Source: Hydrogenophilales bacterium 16-64-40 (GTDB lineage: Bacteria > Pseudomonadota > Gammaproteobacteria > Burkholderiales > Thiobacillaceae). Taken from it: 64,000 bases of DNA. Shown here piece by piece: positions 44,416 to 52,847 of the stretch (the stretch's first letter is position 1; every line of letters begins with the position of its first letter). The stretch is from NCBI GenBank assembly GCA_002256995.1, contig NCGX01000005.1:1-64000 (forward strand), in the 5' to 3' direction. Below the pieces are notes generated by a model. The model saw only the letters and a list, made by a program, of their open reading frames with translations, was not told where the DNA came from and made no database searches. A program made the position numbers and the translations under genes.

Positions 44416-45609
44416 ATGAACGCTCACGCCCCGCCGATCCTGTTCGGCGCCTTCGACCGCCACAACTTCGGCGACCTGCTGTTCCCGCATATGTTGGGGA
44501 CGCTGCTGCCGGGGCGGGGCTTCGCGTTCGCCGGGCTGGCGGCGCGCGACCTGCGGGCTTTGGGCGGACACCGGGTGAGTGCGCTGGCTGGGCTTCGAAG
44601 GCCTGCCGGGCTGATCCATGCCGGCGGCGAGCTGCTGACCTGCACCGCCTGGCAAGCAGCCGTCATGCTGCTCGATCCGGCCGCGGCTGCTGCGGCCATT
44701 TCGCGTTATGGCGACGAGCCGGCTGCGGCCGCTGCGTGGGCAGCCCGCCAGCTCGGCACCTCGAGAAGCATGCCCTATGTCGTGGGGCGCGATGCGCTGG
44801 CGCCGCGCGGCAAGCTGATTTTCAACGCCGTCGGCGGCGTGGAGTGGGACGGCCTGTCGGCCGCTGAGCGGGGCGAGGTGAAGGCGGCGCTCGTGCAGGC
44901 GGACTGGCTCAGCGTGCGCGATCATGTCACGCAGGCGGCATTGCACGCGGAGGGGATCGCCGCGCCGCTGTGTCCCGACCCGGCGGTGATGGTGGAACAG
45001 TGCTTCGGCGAGGTGATTCGCCGGCACCAGCAGCAGGGCGCGGTGAAAGCCGTTTTGGGCGTTTTCCCGCAGGGCTATCTGGCGTGCCAGTTCAGCGCGG
45101 ATTTTGCCGACGATGCCAGTCTGGATGCGCTGGCACAGGGCCTGTCGAAGGTGGCTGCCGCGACGGGCCTGGGCGTGGCGCTGTTCTGCGCCGGCACGGC
45201 GCCGTGGCACGACGATCCGGCGCTGACTGGAAAGCTGCTGCGCCGGCTGCCGCCCGCTACGGCGCGGTTGTTTCCGTCGCTGCATCTGTGGGACATCTGC
45301 GCCCTCATCGCCGCCAGCCGCGGCGTAGTGTGCAGCAGTCTGCATGGCCGCATCGTCGCACTGGCCTACGGCCTGCCGCGGGTCAGCCTGATGCCGCCGC
45401 AGCAGGGCCTGCGCCCCGACAAACGCGCCGCCTTTGCCGAAACCTGGGAGCCGGACGCGATGCCGCGCAGTGTGGCGGTCGACCGTGTCGAGCCCGCACT
45501 GATGCGGGCGCTGGCCGTGCCCGCCGAGCTGCTGCGCGAGAATGCGGCAAGCCTGCGCGAACGCTATCTGCAAAGCCAGTCGCAGTGGGTCGGGCTGCTG
45601 CCGCCATGA
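44416..45609 (+). CDS. Polysaccharide pyruvyltransferase family protein
   Basis: This 397-residue protein has the family pattern ILFGAFDRHNFGDLLFPHML at the N-terminus, ADWLSVRDHVTQAAL in the middle and VVCSSLHGRIVALAYGLPRV near the C-terminus (the SLHGRI motif binds the donor). Members transfer pyruvate from PEP to sugars to make acidic ketals, and some act as other transferases. The ATG at 44416 gives the best N-terminus; an upstream TTG or similar at 44386 is weaker. It is the last glycan-related gene at the right edge of the island and may act on the polymer made here. Confidence 0.83.
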   Translation: MNAHAPPILFGAFDRHNFGDLLFPHMLGTLLPGRGFAFAGLAARDLRALGGHRVSALAGLRRPAGLIHAGGELLTCTAWQAAVMLLDPAAAAAAISRYGDEPAAAAAWAARQLGTSRSMPYVVGRDALAPRGKLIFNAVGGVEWDGLSAAERGEVKAALVQADWLSVRDHVTQAALHAEGIAAPLCPDPAVMVEQCFGEVIRRHQQQGAVKAVLGVFPQGYLACQFSADFADDASLDALAQGLSKVAAATGLGVALFCAGTAPWHDDPALTGKLLRRLPPATARLFPSLHLWDICALIAASRGVVCSSLHGRIVALAYGLPRVSLMPPQQGLRPDKRAAFAETWEPDAMPRSVAVDRVEPALMRALAVPAELLRENAASLRERYLQSQSQWVGLLPP

Positions 45610-45672
45610 ATCAGGCCGGCCAGCCGGTCTTGCGCAATAATCCTATAACCACTAAAAACCGTCCCCCACACC

Positions 45673-48114
45673 ATGCCGATTGTCACCCTGATCCCCGCCG
45701 ACCTTCGCCTGACCCTCGACCCCGCGTCGCTGGGATTTTCGGACACCTCGGAATTGATCGAGGAGCCGCTGCCATGGATCGGCCAGGCGCGCGCCGAGGC
45801 GGCCGCGCGTTTCGGCCTGGGGATGGACCAGCCCAACTACAACCTGTTCGTGCTGGGCGAAGTCGGCAGCGGGCGTTCCTCTTTGCTCAAGCAGGCGATG
45901 CACGAGGTGGCGGCAAGCAGGCGGGTGCCACCCGATCTGTGCTACCTGCACAACTTCGACGCGCCCGAGCGGCCGCTGGCGTTGCGCCTGCCGGCCGGCG
46001 AGGGGCGGCTGCTGCGCCAGTCGCTGGCGCAGGCGGTGAAGACGCTGCAAATCGACATCCCGCAGCGGCTGGAAGGACAGGACTACAAGGCCGAGAGCGA
46101 TCGCATCGAGACCGCGTGGAAGCAGGACGTGGCGCGGCACTATGCCGAGCTGGTGGCGTTTGCCGAGGCGCGCAGCTTTTTCCTGCATCGCGAGGAAGGG
46201 CGCATGGTGTTCACCCTGGTCGGCAAGAAGGGGCAGGCGCTCACCGAGGACGAGGTGCTGGCGCTGCCGAAGGCGCGCCGCGCCGAAGTGGAGCAGGCCG
46301 AGCAGGAGCTGCGCGCCGAGATCACCCGCTATATCGAGAAGACCCAGCCGCTGGAGCGCGCGATGAACGAGGCGCTGGCGGCGCTGCGGCGGCAGGTGGT
46401 GAAGCCGCTGGTCGAGCGCGAACTGCAGGCGATCCGCGCCGGGCTGAAAAAGCAGATCAAGGACGCCGCCAAGCTCAACGCCTGGCTCGACGCGCTGGAG
46501 CGGGACGTGTACGACAACCTGGAACTGTTCAGCGGCAGCGAGGAGGACGAGGACCGGCTGGAAACGCTGCAAATGGTGCTGGCGCGCTACCGCGTCAACC
46601 TGGTGGTCGACAACGGCGGGCTGGCCGGCGCGCCGGTGATCGTCGAGGACAACCCGCTGTTCCGCGCGCTGTTCGGCAGCATCGAATACCAGTCCGAGAA
46701 TGACGTGCTGATGACCGACTTTTCGCGCATCCGCGCCGGCAGCCTGCTGCAGGCGCACGGCGGCTTTCTGATGCTGCACCTGCGCGACGTGCTGGCCGAC
46801 CCGCTGGTGTGGGAGCAGCTGCGGCGCTTTTTGCGCAGCGGCCGGCTGCAGATCGAGGAGCCGGGCGTGTCGTTCTCGCCGATCGCGGCGGTGTCGCTGG
46901 TGCCGGAGGCGGTCGACGTCGAGGTCAAGCTGGTGCTGGTCGGCTCGCGCGACCAGTATTACGAGTTGCAGGAGGCGGCGCCGGAATTCGCCCGCCACTT
47001 CCGCGCCAAGGTGGATTTCGCCGACAGCTTTGTCGCCAGCGCCGACAGCCGCCGCGCCTCGGCGATTTTCGTCGCCCATGCCTGCCGCGAGTTCGGCCTG
47101 CCGCATTTTTCGGCGGCGGCGGTGGCGCGTCTGCTCGAGGAGTCGCACCGCGAAGTCGGCGACCAGGCGCGCGAGAGTGCGATTTTCGCCCGCACCGAGG
47201 CGATGGTGATGGAAAGCGCCGCGATCTGCCGTGAGCGGGGGCCGGGTCTGGTGACGGTGGACGATGTCGAGACGGCGCTGGCGGCGCATGCCGGGCGGCA
47301 CGATTACCCCGAGCAGCGCCTGCGCGAGGAAATCGCCGAGGGCGATCTGATGATCGCGCTGACCGGCGAGCGGCTGGGCCAGCTCAACGGCCTCAGCCAG
47401 ATCGATCTGGGCGATTACCGCTTCGGCCTGCCGGTGCGGCTGTCCGCGCACGCCTATGCGGGCGAGGACGGCCTGCTCAACATCGAGCGCGAGGTCGAAC
47501 TGTCCGGCCCGATCCACGACAAGGGCGTGTTCATCCTGCAGAACTACCTGTCCGCGCTGTTTGCGCATCTGGCGCCGCTCTCGCTCAATGCCTCGATCGT
47601 TTTCGAGCAGCAGTACCACGGCGTGGAAGGCGATTCCGCCTCGTGCGCCGAGCTTTATGCGCTGCTGTCGGCGCTGTCCGGCCTGCCGCTGAAGCAGGGC
47701 ATCGCCGTCACCGGCGCGCTCAACCAGCACGGCGAGGTGCTGCCGGTGGGCGGCATCAACGAAAAGATCGAGGGCTGGTTCCGCGTGTGCGAGGCCGCCG
47801 GCCTCGACGGCAGCCAGGGCGTGCTGATCCCCGCGCGCAATCGCCGCCACCTGATGCTGTCGCCGCGGCTGGTCGACGCCGTGGCCGGCGGGCGCTTCCA
47901 TATTCATGCCGCGGATCACGTAACCGAAGGCATCGAACTGCTGACCGGCGTTGCGGCGGGCGAGCCGAACACAGCAGGGCACTATCCCCATGGCAGCGTG
48001 CTGGGGCATGCGCAGGACGCCCTGCTGGCGTTCCGCCGCGCCTGCCAGATGCAGGAGCACCCCAAGGGGCCACGGCGGCATTTTCGCGCGGGCGAGCATC
48101 CGCATCGGCGCTAG
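45673..48114 (+). CDS. Lon-like ATP-dependent protease (AAA_32 / S16)
   Basis: This 813-residue Lon-family protein has an N-terminal ATPase region with a P-loop, GEVGSGRSSLL (about residues 62-72), where Arg stands in place of the usual Lys. Its middle portion is rich in coiled-coil-like charged helices. A C-terminal S16 protease domain carries Ser655 in EGDSASCAEL and Lys698 in GGINEKIEGW. The Ser-Lys spacing of 43 equals that of E. coli Lon (679/722), so the dyad is complete. Such LonH/YcbZ-like proteins are thought to degrade damaged or specific proteins in the cytoplasm. It is a single gene with no obvious operon partners. Confidence 0.88.
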   Translation: MPIVTLIPADLRLTLDPASLGFSDTSELIEEPLPWIGQARAEAAARFGLGMDQPNYNLFVLGEVGSGRSSLLKQAMHEVAASRRVPPDLCYLHNFDAPERPLALRLPAGEGRLLRQSLAQAVKTLQIDIPQRLEGQDYKAESDRIETAWKQDVARHYAELVAFAEARSFFLHREEGRMVFTLVGKKGQALTEDEVLALPKARRAEVEQAEQELRAEITRYIEKTQPLERAMNEALAALRRQVVKPLVERELQAIRAGLKKQIKDAAKLNAWLDALERDVYDNLELFSGSEEDEDRLETLQMVLARYRVNLVVDNGGLAGAPVIVEDNPLFRALFGSIEYQSENDVLMTDFSRIRAGSLLQAHGGFLMLHLRDVLADPLVWEQLRRFLRSGRLQIEEPGVSFSPIAAVSLVPEAVDVEVKLVLVGSRDQYYELQEAAPEFARHFRAKVDFADSFVASADSRRASAIFVAHACREFGLPHFSAAAVARLLEESHREVGDQARESAIFARTEAMVMESAAICRERGPGLVTVDDVETALAAHAGRHDYPEQRLREEIAEGDLMIALTGERLGQLNGLSQIDLGDYRFGLPVRLSAHAYAGEDGLLNIEREVELSGPIHDKGVFILQNYLSALFAHLAPLSLNASIVFEQQYHGVEGDSASCAELYALLSALSGLPLKQGIAVTGALNQHGEVLPVGGINEKIEGWFRVCEAAGLDGSQGVLIPARNRRHLMLSPRLVDAVAGGRFHIHAADHVTEGIELLTGVAAGEPNTAGHYPHGSVLGHAQDALLAFRRACQMQEHPKGPRRHFRAGEHPHRR

Positions 48115-48180
48115 CGCTAGCAGGCGGTAGCGGGGTGATCTATATTGAAAACTGTTCAATTGTCTTGCAAGGAGCCGATC

Positions 48181-48666
48181 ATGAAAGCACTGCATCGCAT
48201 GGAACGTTTTCTCGACGAACACATGATTCCATTTGACCTTGTGGCGCATCCGCACTCGCAGACCAGCGCCGAAACCGCGCGCGCGGCCGGGGTGGCCCTT
48301 GATCGGGTCGCCAAGGGGGTGCTGCTCGATAGCATGGATTGCCAGATGGTGGCGATGATTCCCGCCGACCAGGAAATCCAGCTCGGCAAATTGAGGCAGG
48401 ATGTCGGCGTCGAATTCAGCCTGGCCGACGAGGCCAGCGTGAACCGCCTGTTCCCCGAGTGTGAACCCGGCGTGGTGCCGGGGCTGCCGAATGCGTGGGG
48501 GGTGGAAATGGTATGGGACGACGCGCTGATGGCGCAGCCGGACATCTACCTGGAAGCCGGCGACCACGAACGCCTGCTGCATATCGAAACCCGCTTCCTG
48601 CGCGAGGCGTTCGGCGACGCGCCGCATTGCCACTTCACCCAGCCGCGGATGTCTCACGTCGCCTGA
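48181..48666 (+). CDS. YbaK/ProX-type aminoacyl-tRNA deacylase
   Basis: This 161-residue YbaK/EbsC-fold protein removes mischarged amino acids from tRNA (prolyl- or related tRNAs) in trans. Typical parts are MERFLDEHMIPFDLVAHPHS, VALDRVAKGVLLDSMD with the conserved Lys, and FSLADEASVNRLFPECEPGV. The ATG at 48181 has AAGGAG nine bases upstream. It is not part of the polysaccharide island. The exact tRNA specificity cannot be told. Confidence 0.83.
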   Translation: MKALHRMERFLDEHMIPFDLVAHPHSQTSAETARAAGVALDRVAKGVLLDSMDCQMVAMIPADQEIQLGKLRQDVGVEFSLADEASVNRLFPECEPGVVPGLPNAWGVEMVWDDALMAQPDIYLEAGDHERLLHIETRFLREAFGDAPHCHFTQPRMSHVA

Positions 48667-48797
48667 GCTTGGCGTGCGCTTGCTGCAGGTTGGGCGCGCG
48701 CACGCTGCTTCCCCTGCGGGTGGGATTTGAATTAGGCTTGGCCACCCGGCGTGCCTGGCGCGCTGAACGATGCGTCGCCTGATCTGTCTCACCCGCC

Positions 48798-49322
48798 GTG
48801 AACTCAAAACAAGCTGATTCCACCCACAACCCCTACCGCCCGCTCGGCCGCGGCATGGCGCTGGTCGCCAGCCTGCTGCTGCTGGGCCTGCTGTATTTCT
48901 ACTTCGAAAATAGCCTGCAGGCGCGCAACCATCCCAACCAGCAGTTGCAGATCGCGCCGGGCAGCGAACTGGTGCTGAAACGTAGCCGCAACGGCCATTA
49001 TTTCTTTCCCGGCACGATCAACGGCCAGCCCGTCACCTTCCTGCTCGACACCGGCGCCACGCTGGTGTCGGTGCCGGCGCATCTGGCGGAAAAGCTGGGA
49101 CTCAAGGCGGGTGCACGGCAGCAATCGGTCACCGCCAACGGCATGGTCACCACCCGCGCCACCCGGGTGGATGCGCTGGCGTTCGGGCCGTTCGATCTGC
49201 GCGGCGTACCCGCCAGCCTCAACCCTGGCATGGGCGGTGACCAGGTGCTGCTGGGCATGAGCGTGCTGAAACATCTGGAGTTCACCCAGCGCGGAGACAC
49301 CCTGATATTGCGTGCGCTTTGA
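48798..49322 (+). CDS. Membrane-anchored retropepsin-like aspartic protease
   Basis: This 174-residue protein has one N-terminal membrane helix (about residues 18-36) and a clan AA aspartic protease domain with the active-site motif FLLDTGATLVSVPAHLAEKL (Asp84). Only one DTG motif is present, so it would work as a homodimer like retroviral proteases. It corresponds to the small TIGR02281-type periplasmic proteases of proteobacteria, whose substrate is unknown. The GTG at 48798 is the most likely start. Confidence 0.85.
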   Translation: MNSKQADSTHNPYRPLGRGMALVASLLLLGLLYFYFENSLQARNHPNQQLQIAPGSELVLKRSRNGHYFFPGTINGQPVTFLLDTGATLVSVPAHLAEKLGLKAGARQQSVTANGMVTTRATRVDALAFGPFDLRGVPASLNPGMGGDQVLLGMSVLKHLEFTQRGDTLILRAL

Positions 49323-49340
49323 GCGGGATTGAAAAAATAG

Positions 49341-49369
49341 TTGGACACGATCTGTTTTTGTGTTATTAA
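49341..49369 (+). promoter_or_regulatory. Promoter of the cold-shock gene
   Basis: TTGGAC (49341-49346), a 17-base spacer and TATTAA (49364-49369) form a good sigma-70 promoter. Transcription from about 49376 would give a leader of about 110 bases before the csp ATG, as is usual for cold-shock genes whose leader refolds with temperature. Confidence 0.6.
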
Positions 49370-49486
49370 TACGGGCATCTGTTGGATTCAAGCTTTAAAT
49401 TGCGGTACCTCTGGTAAGCGTTTTCCTTGAAATTCGATCGATAGGGCATGTCGCCCAATTTTTTTTAGATAGATAGGAAACAAAAG

Positions 49487-49693
49487 ATGGAAACGGGTAC
49501 TGTTAAGTGGTTCAACGATGCAAAAGGTTTTGGTTTCATCACCCCGGATAACGGCGGCGAGGACCTTTTCGCACATTTCTCCGCAATCAATTCCAACGGC
49601 TTCAAATCCCTGCAGGAAAACCAGCGCGTCAGCTTTGAAGTGACGACTGGCCCCAAGGGCAAGCAAGCTTCGAACATCCAGGTCGTGTCGTAA
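49487..49693 (+). CDS. Cold-shock domain protein (CspA family)
   Basis: This 68-residue OB-fold RNA/DNA chaperone contains [15 protein letters not shown] (RNP1) and DLFAHFSAI (RNP2) and ends in [10 protein letters not shown]. It melts RNA secondary structure during cold adaptation or general growth. Upstream are a strong promoter and a long leader; downstream at 49712 is an intrinsic terminator, so it is a monocistronic unit. Confidence 0.96.
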   Translation: METGTVKWFNDAKGFGFITPDNGGEDLFAHFSAINSNGFKSLQENQRVSFEVTTGPKGKQASNIQVVS

Positions 49694-49711
49694 TCTTTCC
49701 GACCTGATGTG

Positions 49712-49740
49712 AAAAACCCCGGTTCGCCGGGGTTTTTTTT
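49712..49740 (+). terminator. Intrinsic terminator of csp
   Basis: AAAAACCCCGG-TTCG-CCGGGGTTTTT with a run of eight Ts follows the csp stop by about 20 bases. Confidence 0.95.
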
Positions 49741-49767
49741 GTTCGTAAGTTTCGAGTGTGAATCCCC

Positions 49768-50310
49768 ATGGCGCTTAAAGCCACCATCTACAAAGCCGAC
49801 CTGCAGATTGCCGACATGGACCGGCATTACTACGCCGACCATGCGCTGACCATCGCGCGCCATCCCTCCGAAACCGACGAGCGCATGATGGCACGGGTGC
49901 TGGCCTATGCGGTTTACGCGCAGGAGGGCATCGCCTTCACCAAGGGATTGTTCGACGTCGACGAGCCGGAAGTCTGGGTGAAGCGCCTGACCGGCGAGAT
50001 CAAGCTGTGGATCGACCTCGGCCAGCCCGACGAAGCGCGCATCCGCCGTGCATGCAGCCGCGCCGAACAGGTCGTGGTGCTGTGCTACGGCAGCGGGTGC
50101 GAGGTGTGGTGGAAGCAGATCGCCAGCAAGCTGACGCGCTTTTCCCATCTGACCGTGCTGCAACTGCCGGCCGACACCACCCAGGCACTGGCTGCGCTGG
50201 CCGCCCGCGGCATGCGCCTGCAATGCATGGTGCAGGACGGTGAGATCTGGCTCAACAGCGAGACCGAAAGCGTGCCGGTGAAATTGCTGCGTCTGCCGTC
50301 CGCCCGCTGA
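49768..50310 (+). CDS. yaeQ: YaeQ family protein
   Basis: This 180-residue protein matches YaeQ: MALKATIYKADLQIADMDRH at the start, RMMARVLAYAVYAQEGIAFTK in the middle and WVKRLTGEIKLWIDLGQPDE. The fold resembles a PD-(D/E)XK nuclease core; the family was linked to RfaH-independent haemolysin expression in E. coli, and its true function is unsettled. It stands alone between the csp terminator and the convergent lipoprotein gene. Confidence 0.9.
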   Translation: MALKATIYKADLQIADMDRHYYADHALTIARHPSETDERMMARVLAYAVYAQEGIAFTKGLFDVDEPEVWVKRLTGEIKLWIDLGQPDEARIRRACSRAEQVVVLCYGSGCEVWWKQIASKLTRFSHLTVLQLPADTTQALAALAARGMRLQCMVQDGEIWLNSETESVPVKLLRLPSAR

Positions 50311-50338
50311 GGCTTTGCCCCCAATAATCCATTAGCCG

Positions 50339-50364
50339 GTCATTCCGGCCTTCGCTGGAATGAC
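50339..50364. repeat. Small intergenic hairpin
   Basis: GTCATTCC (50339-50346) pairs with GGAATGAC (50357-50364) between two convergent genes. The preceding AATAATCCATT is shared with 44161-44171. Another GGAATGAC stands near 44374. It may be a short repeat or a weak terminator. Confidence 0.4.
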
Positions 50365-50374
50365 GCCGTTTTGT

Positions 50375-50959
50375 CTATTGGGCAATCCCGGTTTTATTGT
50401 CCGGCGGACAGTTCTTGACGCACACCGTTTCGCTCACCCGCTGACCGCCGCAACCGACAAAACAGGCGTCGTAAGCGGGCAGGCAACCGCAGTCTGCCTG
50501 GCAGTGCCTGGCGACAAGCTGCGCCCGCACGCTGTCGCGCGTCGGCATCACCGGCTCACGATACGGCGGCGGAAAATACAGCCCCGGCCATGGATCCCAC
50601 CAAAAGGGATGACGGAAGGGATAGGGATAGCTGTGCATCCAGTCGAAACGCAGCTGCATTTCATAGTAGCGCAGCGCGGCGGCATACTGCCTCAGATCGA
50701 GCTCGTACTGCTTCAGCGCTTCTGTATAGCGCGCTTCCACCTGGGGTTCGATGTCCTTCTCGCAGGCCTCAAAGCGGGCCTGGCACTCGGTCTGACACGC
50801 GGTCTTGCGGGCTTCGCAGTCCGCCACGCAAGCCCGCCCCTGCGCATCGGTCGGCGGAATCAGGCGGAACGTCGTCTGGTATTGCGGCGTGGCGCAGCCT
50901 GCCAGTGCGGCGAGCAGAATCAGTGCGGGGAGAAGAAACGTCAGGGCAGGCAGGCGCAT
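50375..50959 (-). CDS. Cysteine-rich lipoprotein, unknown function
   Basis: This 194-residue predicted lipoprotein has the signal peptide and lipobox LAALAGC (Cys22). After the lipid Cys there are twelve cysteines. They mostly sit in CX3C pairs: CVADC, CQTEC, CQADC, CFVGC and CVKNC, and this spacing suggests helical hairpins linked by disulfides or a metal site. A Tyr/Trp/Pro-rich middle part (YPYPFRHPFWWDPWPGLYF) stands between two Cys blocks. It should sit in the envelope. I recognise no family, and it has no obvious operon partner. Confidence 0.75.
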   Translation of the reverse strand: MRLPALTFLLPALILLAALAGCATPQYQTTFRLIPPTDAQGRACVADCEARKTACQTECQARFEACEKDIEPQVEARYTEALKQYELDLRQYAAALRYYEMQLRFDWMHSYPYPFRHPFWWDPWPGLYFPPPYREPVMPTRDSVRAQLVARHCQADCGCLPAYDACFVGCGGQRVSETVCVKNCPPDNKTGIAQ

Positions 50960-51006
50960 CAGGCAATCCAGTCAAAACACACGCTTGCTTAAAGCATAGG
51001 CTTTTT

Positions 51007-51891
51007 TCAGGACGACTGCGGGCCGAGAAAGCGTCCTTCGAGTTCCTGCAGATTGAGTTCCTGCAGGATCTGCTGCAGGCGCTCGCGCGCATTCCGGCGC
51101 GGCTCGCCGGTACGGGTTGCGATGATGAGTTCGTTCTTCATGGAATGCTCCCAGCCGACCAGCTCGGTGACGGTGACCTGGTAGCCGTGCGATTCAAGCT
51201 GCAGGCAGCGCAGCACGTTGGTGAGCTGACTGCCAAATTCGCGGGTGTGGATTGGGTGGCGCCAGATTTCCGATAGCGGCGTTTTGCCGAACGACTCGTT
51301 TTTGTGGCGGCGCAGGACGGCCGCGACCTCGGCCTGACAGCACGGCACCAGCACGATGTGGCGCGCCTGTTTGGCGAGCGCGAACTGGATTGCATCGTCG
51401 GTCGCGGTGTTGCAGGCGTGCAGCGCGGTGACGATGTCGACGCGCGCGGGCAGGGCGTCGGTGGTGATCGATTCTGCCACCGTCGCGCTGAGGAAGGACA
51501 TGCGTGCAAAGCCCAGCCGCGCCGCCAGTTCGCGCGAGCGGGTCACCAGTTCGTCGCGCGTTTCGATGCCGAAAATATGGCTGCCGGGGCGGTCCTTCAG
51601 GAACAGGTCATACAGGATGAAGCCCAGATACGACTTGCCCGCGCCGTGGTCGGCCAAGGTCAGCGTGTCCTGTTGGCCGAGGACGTCGTCCAGCAGCGGC
51701 TCGATGAAATTGCACAAGTGATACACCTGCTTCAGCTTGCGGCGGCTGTCCTGGTTGAGCTTGCCGTCGCGCGTCAGGATGTGCAGTTCCTTCAGCAGCT
51801 CGATCGACTGGCCGGGGCGCAGCAGTTCCGCCAGGGGATCGGAGAAGGCCGTTTTGGGTGCTTGCGCGGCAGAGGGCGTCGGGCGCTTCAT
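51007..51891 (-). CDS. SAM-dependent methyltransferase (Methyltransf_32-like)
   Basis: This 294-residue protein has an incomplete-looking but recognisable SAM fold: TLADHGAGKSYLGFILYDL (motif I), IFGIETRDELVTRSRELAAR (acidic loop) and VDIVTALHACNTATDDAI. It then has HIVLVPCCQAEVAAVLRR, the HACD/PCC pattern of the Methyltransf_32 family seen also in some tRNA or protein methyltransferases. The ATG at 51891 gives a start MKRPTPSAAQAPKTAFSDP; a further in-frame extension to 51936 is less likely. The substrate is not known. It is divergent from trhO. Confidence 0.78.
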   Translation of the reverse strand: MKRPTPSAAQAPKTAFSDPLAELLRPGQSIELLKELHILTRDGKLNQDSRRKLKQVYHLCNFIEPLLDDVLGQQDTLTLADHGAGKSYLGFILYDLFLKDRPGSHIFGIETRDELVTRSRELAARLGFARMSFLSATVAESITTDALPARVDIVTALHACNTATDDAIQFALAKQARHIVLVPCCQAEVAAVLRRHKNESFGKTPLSEIWRHPIHTREFGSQLTNVLRCLQLESHGYQVTVTELVGWEHSMKNELIIATRTGEPRRNARERLQQILQELNLQELEGRFLGPQSS

Positions 51892-51957
51892 GGGCTTGAG
51901 ATGGCGGGGGGGAAGGCCGCAGGGTATCAAAACCACCGGCTGGGCAGAACCACTTCG

Positions 51958-51963
51958 TATAAT
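51958..51963 (+). promoter_or_regulatory. -10 element upstream of trhO
   Basis: A perfect TATAAT lies 38 bases before the trhO GTG start in the short divergent gap. No good -35 is visible at the right distance, so an activator or a weak -35 (CCGGCT) would be needed. Confidence 0.4.
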
Positions 51964-52001
51964 GCCGGCTTGCTTGAACTTGGGTTTGAAGGGCTTTAAC
52001 C

Positions 52002-52748
52002 GTGTCTGTCGTCAACATTTCCTGCTACAAGTTCGTTTCCCTCAGCGACCGCGAGGTGCTCAAGGCCGATCTCAGCGCGCGCTGCCAGGCGCTCGGGCTG
52101 ATGGGCACCATCCTGCTCGCGCCGGAAGGCATCAACGTGTTCCTGGCCGGCTCGCGCACGGCGATCGACGCCATCGTCGCCACGCTGCGCGCCGATCCGC
52201 GCTTTTCCGACCTGCAGCCCAAGGAAAGCCTTTCCGACGCGCCGCCATTCAGAAAAATGCGGGTGCGGCTGAAGCAGGAAATCATCACCATGAAGCACCC
52301 GCTGGTCCGCCCGGAAGCCGCGCGTGCGCCTTCGGTGGCGGCCGCCACGCTGAAGCAGTGGCTGGATCGCGGCTACGACGACGCAGGCCGTCCGGTGGTG
52401 ATGCTCGATACCCGCAACGACTATGAAGTTGCCGCGGGCACGTTCGACAACGCCATCGATTACGGCATTGGCATCTTCAGCGAATTTCCGCCGCGCCTGG
52501 CCGAGCACCGCACCGACTACGCGGGCAAGACCGTGGTGTCGTTCTGCACCGGCGGCATCCGCTGCGAAAAGGCCGCCATCCACATGAAGACCATCGGCAT
52601 CGAGCACGTGTACCAGCTCGAAGGCGGCATCCTTAAGTATTTCGAGGAAGTCGGCGGCGCCCACTACCACGGCGACTGCTTCGTGTTCGACGAGCGCGCG
52701 GCGGTGAGCGCGGATTTGCAACCTGCGGCCGGAAGGGTGCATCGGTAA
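52002..52748 (+). CDS. trhO: tRNA uridine 5-hydroxylase TrhO (rhodanese-related)
   Basis: TrhO (YceA) hydroxylates U34 of certain tRNAs in an oxygen-dependent, prephenate-independent way. This 248-residue protein has an N-terminal acylphosphatase-like domain ([18 protein letters not shown]) and a rhodanese domain with the active-site loop [16 protein letters not shown], where the first Cys is residue 182. The start is a GTG at 52002. Downstream it is followed by the protease lipoprotein gene with no coupling. Confidence 0.92.
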   Translation: MSVVNISCYKFVSLSDREVLKADLSARCQALGLMGTILLAPEGINVFLAGSRTAIDAIVATLRADPRFSDLQPKESLSDAPPFRKMRVRLKQEIITMKHPLVRPEAARAPSVAAATLKQWLDRGYDDAGRPVVMLDTRNDYEVAAGTFDNAIDYGIGIFSEFPPRLAEHRTDYAGKTVVSFCTGGIRCEKAAIHMKTIGIEHVYQLEGGILKYFEEVGGAHYHGDCFVFDERAAVSADLQPAAGRVHR

Positions 52749-52847
52749 AGGGTTTAAGTCGGACCGGGCAAACTTTGTCCCGCCTATAACCATCCATTTT
52801 CTGTGGTAGCTTGCAGCCTTAATATCCGATCGTTGTGTCTGTATCCT

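Noticed and set aside
45652..48807. Minus-strand open frame of over 1000 codons
   Set aside because: It is antisense to the Lon-like gene and its neighbours. High GC content at third positions removes stop codons on the opposite strand, and the peptide is His/Arg/Gln-rich without domains.
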